Part shown: positions 18,308 to 26,228 of the stretch, one piece after another
Position numbering within the stretch: the first letter of the stretch is position 1
How the letters are laid out: the number at the start of each line of letters is the position of its first letter
Made by a program: the position numbers and the translations under genes
Assembly (NCBI RefSeq): GCF_003946655.1
Contig: NZ_RHOV01000020.1
Location: 1 to 45,242, forward strand
DNA from: Lapidilactobacillus achengensis
GTDB taxonomy: Bacteria > Bacillota > Bacilli > Lactobacillales > Lactobacillaceae
Reading direction: 5' to 3'
Length of the DNA: 45,242 nucleotides
The notes under the pieces: generated by a model
What the model saw: the letters and a program-made list of their open reading frames with translations, nothing else
Databases searched by the model: none
Told to the model about the DNA's origin: nothing

Positions 18308-19459
18308 ATGACAACAACACATTTTCAAACAGTCGGTTCATTATTACGACCGACTTCACTCTTGACTTATAAAAATCAAATCGAACAACGCGATGATATC
18401 ACCTATCCGTTTTATCAGGACTTTCCTGGCTACCAGGCTGCAGAGAGCGCCGCGATCAAAACGGTCGTCGCCCAACAAAAGGCCCACGGACTCAGTGTCC
18501 TCACTGACGGCGAATATTCCAAATCAATGTGGCACTTGGACTTTATTTGGGGCTTCGGCGGGATTGAACGCTATATCGCCAAGCAAGGTTACACCTTCCA
18601 AGATCACGACGGTGGCGCTTTTGAGACCCGCAAGGACATTGGCTTGCGGATCACCGCCCCCTTATCTGGCCGCCATCATCATTTCATTGATATCTTCAAA
18701 ACGATCAAGGCTCAAGCCGGCACGACCACTGTTAAAACCACCGTTTGGGGCGCGGCCCACGCTTTCACGGAATTGGCGATTTTTGATCATTTATATGGAC
18801 CTGGTCAAGTTTATGCGAACCAGGCGGAACTCCGCGCTGGCCTGATCAATGCCTACAAAGAATTTCTACGTGATTATCGTGACGCTGGTGGAACGATCAT
18901 TCAATTTGACGATTGTCTCTGGGAACTGTTCGCGTCGGATAATCAACAAAGTTTCTTCGCCGCCGGCAATGGTGAAGTTGTCGATTTGGCGGATACGTTC
19001 ATCGCGATCAATAATGAAGTCGCCGATTATGGCCACGCCTTGGGGCTGAAAGTCTGGACCCACAATTGTCGCGGCAACTACGCGAGCCGACACGCCGCCG
19101 GTGGCAGTTACGCCACGATCGCGCAGAAATTCCTCGGCGAGCAACACTACGACCGGTTCTTTTTGGAATGGGATGACGAACGGGCCGGCGACCTTTCCGC
19201 ACTGGCCGTTTTAGCGAATAAGCCAGCAGTCACCCTTGTTTTGGGTCTACTTTCTAGCAAGACCGATCATTTGGATGATGAAGCCCGGGTTTATCGCCTA
19301 TTGGACCAGGCCAGCCAGATCATTCCCAAGGAGCGCCTTTACTTGTCCCATCAATGTGGTTTTGCCTCCTGTGACGGCGGCAACGAACTGACCACCGACC
19401 AACAATGGGCCAAGATCGACCAAGGTCAACGGATCGCCGCTGATTATTGGCGGCAGTGA
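18308..19459 (+). CDS. MetE-like cobalamin-independent methionine synthase domain protein (YxjG/YxjH type)
   Basis: A 383-residue single-domain homologue of the catalytic half of MetE. Zinc ligands are visible: His and Cys in THNCRGN (about residues 252-254), Glu in FFLEWDDE, and the last Cys in HQCGFASC near residue 350. YxjG/YxjH proteins are thought to move a methyl group to homocysteine to make methionine, with a donor that is not settled. ATG at 18308 follows GGAGG. The divergent LysR regulator and Met-box-like site support a methionine role. No T-box or S-box leader is seen. A bidirectional terminator follows. Confidence 0.87.
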   Translation: MTTTHFQTVGSLLRPTSLLTYKNQIEQRDDITYPFYQDFPGYQAAESAAIKTVVAQQKAHGLSVLTDGEYSKSMWHLDFIWGFGGIERYIAKQGYTFQDHDGGAFETRKDIGLRITAPLSGRHHHFIDIFKTIKAQAGTTTVKTTVWGAAHAFTELAIFDHLYGPGQVYANQAELRAGLINAYKEFLRDYRDAGGTIIQFDDCLWELFASDNQQSFFAAGNGEVVDLADTFIAINNEVADYGHALGLKVWTHNCRGNYASRHAAGGSYATIAQKFLGEQHYDRFFLEWDDERAGDLSALAVLANKPAVTLVLGLLSSKTDHLDDEARVYRLLDQASQIIPKERLYLSHQCGFASCDGGNELTTDQQWAKIDQGQRIAADYWRQ

Positions 19460-19543
19460 TCGAGCCGCGCCGTCAAAGTCAAAAATGTCCTGTCTGGCTA
19501 CTGATCGCTGAAACTGAGCTCGCTCAACTTGATCTAAATACCG

Positions 19544-19577
19544 AAAAAACGCTACGGCCGGTTGCCGTAGCGTTTTT
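19544..19577. terminator. Bidirectional terminator between the MetE-like gene and clpP
   Basis: AAAACGCTACGGC, loop CGGTT, GCCGTAGCGTTTT, with A and T runs on both sides, so it can serve both converging genes. Confidence 0.92.
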
Positions 19578-19610
19578 CTGACTCAATTGATCTGAGTCGA
19601 TTTCAATACT

Positions 19611-20198
19611 TTATTTATCGTTCATGTTGACCATGATCTTGTCGATCAAACCATAATCCAAGGCTTCCTGCGCGGTCATATAATTATCCCGTTCAGTATC
19701 CTTTTGAATGGTTTCCAAGGTTTGGCCAGTGGCGTCAGCTAAGATCTGGTTCATCTTCTTGCGGGTCTTGATGATTTCTTCCGCGGCGATCTCGATCTCT
19801 GTGGCTTGGCCTTGAGCGCCACCCAAAGGTTGATGGATCAAGACAGTTGAGTTAGGTAAGGCGAAGCGCTTGCCTTTGGTCCCAGCCGTCAACAGAACGC
19901 TGGCCATGGAAGCAGCCATCCCGATCGCGATCGTTTGAACGTCAGACTTGATGAAATTCATCGTATCCATGATCGCCAAACCAGAAGTGATCACCCCACC
20001 TGGTGAGTTGATGTAAAGGGAAATGTCTTTGGTTGAATCTTGGGCGTCCAAGAAGAGTAATTGGGCGATGATCGAGTTGGCCATCTGGTCATTGACTTCA
20101 CCAGACAGCATGATGATCCGATCCTTCAGCAAGCGTGAGTAAATGTCATAGGCGCGTTCGCCCCGGGAAGTTTGTTCAATAACTGTAGGTACTAACAT
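19611..20198 (-). CDS. clpP: ATP-dependent Clp protease proteolytic subunit
   Basis: A 195-residue ClpP serine protease, which forms a tetradecamer and degrades proteins fed by ClpC/ClpE/ClpX ATPases. The catalytic triad is intact: Ser97 (GMAASMAS), His122 ([12 protein letters not shown]) and Asp171 (DTERDN). ATG at 20198 follows AAGGAGG. It has its own promoter with a CtsR operator and a bidirectional terminator behind it, so it is a single-gene stress-controlled unit. Confidence 0.98.
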   Translation of the reverse strand: MLVPTVIEQTSRGERAYDIYSRLLKDRIIMLSGEVNDQMANSIIAQLLFLDAQDSTKDISLYINSPGGVITSGLAIMDTMNFIKSDVQTIAIGMAASMASVLLTAGTKGKRFALPNSTVLIHQPLGGAQGQATEIEIAAEEIIKTRKKMNQILADATGQTLETIQKDTERDNYMTAQEALDYGLIDKIMVNMNDK

Positions 20199-20256
20199 CG
20201 TGTAGCCTCCTTGAGTTTAGTTCTTTTTAAATTAGCACTGTTCGAACTACTCTGCT

Positions 20257-20285
20257 AATTTAGCATATTAGTCAAAATAGGTCAA
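20257..20285 (-). promoter_or_regulatory. clpP promoter
   Basis: Minus strand TTGACC (top 20280-20285), 17-bp spacer, TAAATT (top 20257-20262). The -35 lies inside the CtsR operator. The 5' leader can form a hairpin, AAATTAGCA..TGCTAATTT. Confidence 0.6.
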
Positions 20286-20286
20286 A
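20270..20286 (+). promoter_or_regulatory. CtsR operator
   Basis: AGTCAAA-ATA-GGTCAAA, an exact match to the CtsR heptad direct repeat (A/GGTCAAA, 3 bp, A/GGTCAAA). Binding would block the clpP promoter until heat or protein stress inactivates CtsR. Confidence 0.88.
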
Positions 20287-20340
20287 CAATTTTACTTACT
20301 TTTTTTGCTTTTTGACACGCCTTTAGTTTACACCAAAAAC

Positions 20341-21228
20341 TCACCGGCTGTCACTGGTCGCGGTCGATTCTGCCGGAGGTTCCTCCGACGCTGGCGCCAA
20401 CGCCTGCAAGCGCCGGGCCGTTAACTGCTGGTAATTGAGGTATAGCGCGGTGAAACGGTTGTCGTGATGGGCCTCCCAAGGTTTAGGATGACCACAAAAA
20501 TGCAAAACGGCGGTATTGACCAAGGTCCACTGCAAATCATGTTTGCCCAGACTGCGGGTAAAATACAACGGATATTTACGGGCGTCGTAATTCCAGTTTT
20601 CTTCGGGGATCTCCTTGATTTCTTCGCCGTATAAGAAATTTAAAATATCCTGGTCAGGCAACAGCAACAAATCACTGTGTTCGTTAATAATTCGCTCAAT
20701 GTCAGCATACTTGATGATCTTCCGCGCCTGCGCCAAGTCGATCAGCATCACCCCGGAATTATAGTAACCATGGTCGGTGCCTAACCGAATATTATTGATT
20801 CCCGTAACCAGGTGCGTCATCCCGGAATGAGTCGCCGCCGCCAACATTTTGCCGTCCAGTTCCGTTTGCCAAAGTTGCTGCACCGGATTGACCACCAGAA
20901 TATCCGGATCCAAATACAGGACCCGTTTGACTGTTTTCGGTAAAATATCGGCGCACAACAATCTAAAATACATTTCAATGGGATAGCGTGCTTCTGTTGG
21001 CGCGCCTGTCCAATGTTGACCATCAACCTGGATCGGCTTCAATTGACCGCCCAAACTATGGACCAACTGCGCTAGCGCGGTCAATTTCTCCGCGGGGATC
21101 TGGCGATGGATCAGCCAGATGCGAAAGGACTGATGGGGATTATTTTCAAATAATGAAACCAACATGACTTGGAGCGGCGGCAAATAGGCTTCATTCAGGG
21201 TAACCAGAATCTCGATTCGTTGTGCCAT
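20341..21228 (-). CDS. Family 8 glycosyltransferase
   Basis: A 295-residue GT8-like glycosyltransferase, retaining type, that uses a nucleotide-sugar donor. The DxD-like motif is LDPDILV (about residue 108), followed by YYNSGVMLIDL, DQDILNF and the C-terminal HFCGHPKPW, all typical. The Ser/Glu-rich C-terminal 20 residues are not conserved-looking. The ATG at 21228 is chosen; a TTG at 21243 sits directly on the GAAGG ribosome site. In Gram-positives such enzymes act on wall polymers, glycolipids or adhesins; the acceptor is unknown. It stands alone between clpP and a repeat block. Confidence 0.85.
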   Translation of the reverse strand: MAQRIEILVTLNEAYLPPLQVMLVSLFENNPHQSFRIWLIHRQIPAEKLTALAQLVHSLGGQLKPIQVDGQHWTGAPTEARYPIEMYFRLLCADILPKTVKRVLYLDPDILVVNPVQQLWQTELDGKMLAAATHSGMTHLVTGINNIRLGTDHGYYNSGVMLIDLAQARKIIKYADIERIINEHSDLLLLPDQDILNFLYGEEIKEIPEENWNYDARKYPLYFTRSLGKHDLQWTLVNTAVLHFCGHPKPWEAHHDNRFTALYLNYQQLTARRLQALAPASEEPPAESTATSDSR

Positions 21229-21501
21229 CGCTTGAGTACTCAACCTTCTTTGTCCTTGCGCGGCGCCGGTCTTACTGGAACAGTCAACCGCGCTAGGAAC
21301 CTATATTTACTTGATGTTTGACGTTAGGGCTGTAAGTGCCTGTGGCTGAGTCTGCGCTGCCAACTGCATTCTCAGCGGCGTAGGGTGTGGCTGATGGGCC
21401 ACGAGTAAATGTCCTAAGTGACTTATTCATTATAAAAAGGTTCGCCTGCTTTTGCAATCGGAAAAGTGCGAGAATAGCTTGGCCGCAGCTTGCGCTGCGC
21501 G

Positions 21502-21710
21502 TGGCTTTGGTGGATGGCTGGTGTAGTGGGGCTCCAGGTCGGGCTGGGGGTGGTGGAACGCGGCGGGCACGATTTTGAGCTTTTCGGAAGTGCGCCGAAA
21601 ATCTCAAAACTCGGCCTTATTGTAGGCGATAAATCGCCAACAATAATATCGCGGCTGACTCACCCCCAGCCCGACCTTCCGCCAGACGAGCAAACGAACC
21701 ACCAACGCCA
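21502..21710 (+). repeat. Y1 structured repeat, copy d
   Basis: TGGCTTTGGTGG (21502-21513) and CCACCAACGCCA (21699-21710) bound the unit. The inner stem and both hairpins are as in copy b. It touches the HP unit at 21711 with no spare base. Confidence 0.88.
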
Positions 21711-21826
21711 GAGTGTGAACCGACCCAGTCAGCTCCTGAGCATTAGCCTAGCAACTATTTTGGACGCGGGTTTGTGCCACCGAAATAGTCGCGTAGCTAA
21801 GCGCAAGAAGCTAGGTCGGCGAACAC
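21711..21826 (+). repeat. HP long-hairpin repeat in the fullest composite
   Basis: GTGTGAACCGACC pairs with GGTCGGCGAACAC. The inner stem has compensatory changes near the loop (TTTTGGACGC against GCCACCGAAA). It sits between Y1 and Y3. Confidence 0.85.
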
Positions 21827-21856
21827 GTTTCAATAGATATTCACGGCTTGCGCTGC

Positions 21857-21985
21857 GAAATTCGGGGTGAGCTCGCTGTGGGCGTCACTTTGAGCTTCGC
21901 AAAAACCGCGAATCTCAAAGCTGAGCCTTGGTCTAAGTGGCATAGCCACTAAGACCAATTTCACGGCGATCTCACCCCGAATTTC
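21857..21985 (+). repeat. Y3 structured repeat, copy c
   Basis: The outer stem is GAAATTCGGGGTGAG / CTCACCCCGAATTTC. Hairpin A differs from the other copies (minus strand TTGGTCTTAGTGG..CCACTTAGACCAA), with both arms changed together and the T-T mismatch kept. Confidence 0.88.
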
Positions 21986-22362
21986 TCCGCTCCAGCCGCT
22001 CAACGTTATAACAGCCGTTTGAGCACTCACGCCAGCCGGCAAGCTATGGTCAATTGATGAGGAGCCACGCAATTAACGGCCATGGTTAGTGGTTACAAAC
22101 TTCAAATTGGTGACACCAGTGAAGCCTATCTGATGAACTGAGGCAAGTTCTTGATGAATCAGCTGAATTGGTCGGTTTTGACCCGTGGATTGTTAAGAAA
22201 ACGGGTAGAGATGTTCAGTCTACGCAAAGTATCCGGGTCTCCCAGTCCGAATCCGTTAGCCTTGCCGTACCACTCAAAATTGGCAATTGTTTTAACCTCT
22301 AGCTTGCAAAAGCACTTCGTCAGATACCCAACTTCGATTGCAGATAAGCCCAATTCTGCCTA
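21986..22362 (+). repeat. L linker module, full-length copy
   Basis: Related throughout to 9519-9901, best at the ends. It carries CTTGCAAAAGCACTTCGTC and GATTGCAGATAAGCCCAATTC near its right end, blocks that recur at 22620 and in part at 42980. I find no convincing protein. Confidence 0.75.
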
Positions 22363-22518
22363 GCAACCGGGTCGGGCCATGCGGCTCAGCAGTGAGATTA
22401 TTCTTTGCGGCTTTGTCGCTTAGAATAAGGCTCGATTTTGAGACAAGCCGTGGGTTTCGGATTGGCTCAAAACGACGCCCACTGCGTTCCAGCCGCACAA
22501 ATGGCCCGACCCGGTTGC
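22363..22518 (+). repeat. Y2 structured repeat, copy b
   Basis: The outer stem is GCAACCGGGTCGGGCCAT / ATGGCCCGACCCGGTTGC. Its sequence differs from copies a, c and d on both arms, so pairing is kept by paired changes. Hairpin A has an extra mismatch beside the usual T-T. Confidence 0.88.
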
Positions 22519-22539
22519 GTCCCCACTCAAACCCACCAC

Positions 22540-22679
22540 ACCCGCAATAAAGTACAGACTGCTGTAATCTGTTGGTGTTACCGTACCACCCCAAAATCGG
22601 GTAATTGTTTGACCGCTCGCTTGCAAAAGCACTTCGTCGGATACGTCGCTTCGATGGCAGATCGGCTCAATTCTGCCTA
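22540..22679 (+). repeat. L linker module, 3' part only
   Basis: Only the last ~120 bp of L are kept (TTACCGTACCACC, GCTTGCAAAAGCACTTCGTC, GGCAGATCGGCTCAATTCTG), placed between two Y2 copies. Confidence 0.7.
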
Positions 22680-22837
22680 GCAACCGCCTCAGGACGTGTG
22701 GCTCAGCGGTGAGATTATTCTTAGCGATTTATCGCTTAGAATAAGGCTCGATTTGAAGACAAGCCGCCGGGCTTGCGGATTGGCTTCAAACGATGCCCAC
22801 TGCGTTCCAGCCACGACAAACGTCCTGAGGCGGTTGC
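22680..22837 (+). repeat. Y2 structured repeat, copy c
   Basis: The outer stem is as in copy a. Hairpin B reads TTTGAAGACAAGCCGC..GCGGATTGGCTTCAAA: the base pairs near its foot are swapped relative to copy a on both arms. Confidence 0.88.
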
Positions 22838-22932
22838 GTCACCACCCAAACCCCACCACACCTGCCCCAAAGCAAGAAATTCGAAATAGAAAGTGGCGCA
22901 TTTTGCGGATAAACTTCAAACAATTGCCGACG

Positions 22933-22960
22933 AAAAAAGCGGCGCTCTTCAGCACCGCTC
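22933..22960 (-). terminator. Terminator of the MFS gene
   Basis: Minus strand GAGCGGTGCTGAAGAGCGCCGCTTTTTT: AGCGG and CCGCT stem with an inner GCT/AGC pair, then a T run. Confidence 0.8.
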
Positions 22961-22997
22961 CATCACAAACGAATCTATTTTTCAAAAGGCAATTATC

Positions 22998-24206
22998 TTA
23001 GTCCCAAGCCTTATGCAGCACCTGTTGACTTAGCCACTCGGTCATGACCAACAGGATCAGGGCGAAAATCAACAGATAAACAGGATAGAGGCCAATGGAG
23101 AACGTGCTAGCCAACACGCCAAACAATGGCGGCATAAATGTTGAGCCCACATAAGCGCTAGCCATTTGGACCCCGATAATGGCCTGAGAATTTTCGGCGC
23201 CAAAGTTCATCGGGGTGGCATGAATGATCGCCGGATAGATCGGCGCGCAGCCCAATCCGATCACGACGAGACCGATCAGCGACAATTGGGTTGCTTGCAC
23301 CGGCAAGATCAACAAGAAAACACCCAGCAATAGAATACTGATCCCCACGCGCACCAGCTGGTGATCACCCCAACGATCGGCGACCAGGCCACTGAAGAAG
23401 CGACCGACTGTGATTCCGATGAAGAATAAGGAAGCGAACCGCGCCGCGACATCTGGCGCAACGCCCTTCGCTTGGACTAGGTAACTGCTGGCCCATAAGC
23501 CGGTCGTACCTTCCAGGGAGCAATAAGCGAAGAAGGCTACCAAAGCCGTGACCACCCCAGGCATCCGCAAAATCTGCGGTAAACTTAGCCGCGGCTCAGC
23601 GGCGGTGGTCATTTTGGTTGGTGCATCCGCGTTGGTGGGCGCAACTTTTGGCCGCGGACGATTGAGCTGCCACAAAGGTAAGCTCAAGAACAAAACAATG
23701 GTCAACCCAATTTGCAAATAACCGACCGCGCGATAACCGCCTTGCCAATTGTTGTTTCGTACTAAGAAGCCGCCCATGATCGCCGGGCTGATCGCCGCGC
23801 CCACGCCCCAGAAGCAGTGGAGCCAATTCATTTGCCGCGATTTATAATGCAAAGCCACATAATTGTTCAAAGCCGCGTCAACGGCGCCGGCGCCCAAGCC
23901 GTAGGGCACTGCCCATAAGCAAAGGACCACGAAATTCGGACTAAATGAGAAGCCAAATAAGGCGATGGCTGTGGTCAGCACACTGGCCGCAGTCACCAAG
24001 CCCGCGCCAAAACGGCGAATCAACCGATCAGAAAACAGACTAGAAACAATCGTCCCGCCGGCAATGATCATCGTCGCCACACCCGCGTAAGACACGGGAA
24101 CGTGCAACTGCCCATGCATCACGGGCCAGGCGGAGCCAATCAATGAATCCGGCAACCCCAAACTAATAAACGCCGCGTAAATCACCACAAGTAATAAAGA
24201 AAACAT
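22998..24206 (-). CDS. MFS transporter (fucose-permease-like)
   Basis: A 402-residue major facilitator with about 12 hydrophobic helices. The first half carries FSDRLIRRFG (loop 2-3) and the second half FSGLVADRWGDH, the matching loop 8-9 motif. The tract WLHCFWGVGAAISPAIMGG resembles FucP/YbjJ-type sugar permeases. ATG at 24206 follows AAGGGG. It is downstream of the alpha-L-fucosidase gene and behind that gene's terminator, so it may have its own promoter. Import of fucose or fucosylated sugars is the contextual guess; drug export cannot be excluded. Confidence 0.85.
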   Translation of the reverse strand: MFSLLLVVIYAAFISLGLPDSLIGSAWPVMHGQLHVPVSYAGVATMIIAGGTIVSSLFSDRLIRRFGAGLVTAASVLTTAIALFGFSFSPNFVVLCLWAVPYGLGAGAVDAALNNYVALHYKSRQMNWLHCFWGVGAAISPAIMGGFLVRNNNWQGGYRAVGYLQIGLTIVLFLSLPLWQLNRPRPKVAPTNADAPTKMTTAAEPRLSLPQILRMPGVVTALVAFFAYCSLEGTTGLWASSYLVQAKGVAPDVAARFASLFFIGITVGRFFSGLVADRWGDHQLVRVGISILLLGVFLLILPVQATQLSLIGLVVIGLGCAPIYPAIIHATPMNFGAENSQAIIGVQMASAYVGSTFMPPLFGVLASTFSIGLYPVYLLIFALILLVMTEWLSQQVLHKAWD

Positions 24207-24348
24207 TCGAAAACCCCTTAAACTGCCAGCGCGCTGACCTTAAAAAGGCCACGCAAACCAGCGGAAATCAAAAACACATAAAGGCATCGTATCATTGATT
24301 GGCGCGACTGGCAATTGGAACAAGCACTTTTTTGCCTAAGAAACATCG

Positions 24349-24395
24349 AAAAAAAGCCAACTTTCCGGGATTACTGGTCGGAAAGTTGACAAAAA
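24349..24395 (-). terminator. Terminator after the fucosidase gene
   Basis: Minus strand TCAACTTTCC..GGAAAGTTGG stem followed by seven T. Confidence 0.85.
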
Positions 24396-24401
24396 GTTAG
24401 T

Positions 24402-24518
24402 TTAGCGTTGAATCTTCGCTGCGGTTTGCTGGTAATCCTTGGTACTTGCTGGTATTGGTTCATACTGGCCGACGGGTTTGATCACCCGATCAAACGGCTC
24501 AGACGAAGCCGGCGCGGT
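24402..24518 (-). other. In-frame 38-codon extension behind the fucosidase stop codon
   Basis: The reading frame of the fucosidase gene stays open past its TAG (24519-24521) to a TAA at 24402-24404, immediately before the terminator. The translation includes EPFDRVIKPVGQYEPIPAS and then a DYQQTAAK segment. The Y-x-P-x-P...Y spacing weakly recalls the C-terminal tail of FGGY sugar kinases. It may be the remnant of a deleted kinase gene or of a longer fucosidase. No start codon or ribosome site was found for it. Confidence 0.3.
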
Positions 24519-25994
24519 CTACTGCAATTCCAAGCGGAAAACAACGGGTTGCGTGCCAGAATTGCCAGCCGTTTGTAAATGTAAGCCCGTTGGATCGCGG
24601 GTATAATCAACGGCGGCGTCAGAACCTAGCTGGGTCAAGGACTTGATCAATCCGTGGAATTCGGCGCCCTTTTCCGCGTTTTGTTCCCCTAAGGCTGGGA
24701 AATCGTAGTGACCATCAGGCGCGCCTTTCAAGGCGATCGCATAAAGATTATGACCACGAACGGTGTAGCGCACATCCGCGGACGTATAAGGCTCCTGCTC
24801 ATCATCAGAGAACTGCCCTTCAACCACCGGAGTTGGTCCTTCCGCCGACTTGCGCCAAACTTGGGAATCATAGATGGCCTCGCCGTTGACCTTCAACCAA
24901 GCGCCCATCTCCAATAAAATCTGCCGATCCTCATCTGGGATCGTGCCATCAGCCTTGGGGCCCACATTAAGCAACAAATTCCCATTTTTGCTGACAACAT
25001 CCACAAGGTCACAGAGTAATTCGGAAGCGGTGCGATATTGATTATTCTCGGTATATCCCCAAGAATTCAAGGCCACTGAGGTATCAGTTTGCCAATAATA
25101 TGGCTTGGCCGCCGCGAATTGACCCCGCTCAATATCAACGACCGCGGTGCCAAACATAAAGGAATCGTTCTTATAATTGATCAGCACCTCCTGACCCCAT
25201 TCTTCGGCGCGGTTATAATAATAGGCCGCCATTTTCTTCAAATAGGGATTAAAGGACGCGTGGAGGATCCACCAATCGAAATACAACAACCGCGGCCGAT
25301 AACGATCGATCAACTCGCAGGTCCGGGCCAGCCAATCGTCCAAGAATTCGGTTGACGGCGCCGGTTCGCTATGTTGATCATAGTGGTCGGGCTCAGGCAT
25401 CGCCGGCCAGTAAAAATCGCCAGGCTGCAACGGCTCATGAATATCACTTTTGAATTCCTTGCCATGGCCCATAAAGAACCAGTGCTCCGCGCGGTGTGAG
25501 GACGCGCCGGTAACCAGTCCAACTTCCGCGAAAGCCTGTTCTAGTTCGCCCAAAACATCACGCTTCGGTCCCATTTCCGCCACATTCCACGGGGATAAGT
25601 CACTGCGGTACATTTGAAAGCCATCATGGTGTTCGGCCACGGGAACGACATATTTAGCCCCCGCTGCTTGAAAGAGCGCCGCCCAAGCTTGAGGATCAAA
25701 GTGCTCCGCCTTAAACTGGGGAATGAAATCCTGATAGCCGAACTCGTCTTGGGGACCATAAGTTGCCCGATGGTGCTCATATTCCGGCGACCCCTGAACG
25801 TACATGGAGCGGGAGTACCACTCACTCCCAAAAGCCGGGACACTGAAAACGCCCCAATGAATGAAAATACCGAACTTATCTTGACGGAACCACCGCGGTA
25901 ACGGATGCTGCGCCAGCGAATCCCAATTATCCTGATAGGTCCCCGCTTGATTGACCTGATCGATCCGCGCCAAATAGCCATTGATCTTGTTCAT
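24519..25994 (-). CDS. Alpha-L-fucosidase (GH29)
   Basis: A 491-residue glycoside hydrolase family 29 enzyme, releasing L-fucose from fucosylated glycans. The N-terminal barrel shows FGIFIHWGVFSVPAFGSEWY (about residues 42-61), the AEHHDGF segment, and the nucleophile Asp in LLYFDWWI (near residue 240). GNLLLNVGPKADG closes the barrel and a beta domain follows. There is no signal peptide, so it acts in the cytoplasm on imported substrate. ATG at 25994 follows AAGGAGGG. It is divergent from an AraC-type regulator. It ends with LELQ and a TAG stop, with an open in-frame tail beyond. Confidence 0.95.
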   Translation of the reverse strand: MNKINGYLARIDQVNQAGTYQDNWDSLAQHPLPRWFRQDKFGIFIHWGVFSVPAFGSEWYSRSMYVQGSPEYEHHRATYGPQDEFGYQDFIPQFKAEHFDPQAWAALFQAAGAKYVVPVAEHHDGFQMYRSDLSPWNVAEMGPKRDVLGELEQAFAEVGLVTGASSHRAEHWFFMGHGKEFKSDIHEPLQPGDFYWPAMPEPDHYDQHSEPAPSTEFLDDWLARTCELIDRYRPRLLYFDWWILHASFNPYLKKMAAYYYNRAEEWGQEVLINYKNDSFMFGTAVVDIERGQFAAAKPYYWQTDTSVALNSWGYTENNQYRTASELLCDLVDVVSKNGNLLLNVGPKADGTIPDEDRQILLEMGAWLKVNGEAIYDSQVWRKSAEGPTPVVEGQFSDDEQEPYTSADVRYTVRGHNLYAIALKGAPDGHYDFPALGEQNAEKGAEFHGLIKSLTQLGSDAAVDYTRDPTGLHLQTAGNSGTQPVVFRLELQ

Positions 25995-26043
25995 GTTTGC
26001 CCTCCTTGATCATTTCCAAAACTGCCAAACATCATGCAACTTC

Positions 26044-26116
26044 ATTATAACCAAGGACAAACTTAAACATTAGCGCCAATCACGTCAACTTATCACTTTT
26101 TTTGTCGGATTAGCGC
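26044..26116 (-). promoter_or_regulatory. Fucosidase promoter with putative AraC-type operators
   Basis: Minus-strand TATAAT (top 26044-26049) lacks a good -35. ATTAGCGC occurs twice (top strand 26069-26076 and 26109-26116), 40 bp apart, the nearer one over the -35 region. This fits an activator-dependent promoter driven by the adjacent regulator. Confidence 0.45.
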
Positions 26117-26228
26117 AAGTTGTCAACATCTGGTAAACTGAAGCTGACCGCAAACAGCTTGAGGCTTAAGTCACGCTCAGCGAGTTGCGGGATTGCAGTC
26201 AAATAACTCAAGCAACGAGGTCGTTCAA

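Noticed and set aside
22159-22353. Minus-strand 64-65 codon ORFs in the two L modules as a conserved small protein
   Set aside because: Both copies begin similarly and end alike, but the middle is not aligned and the third copy uses another frame. Nucleotide blocks explain the likeness.
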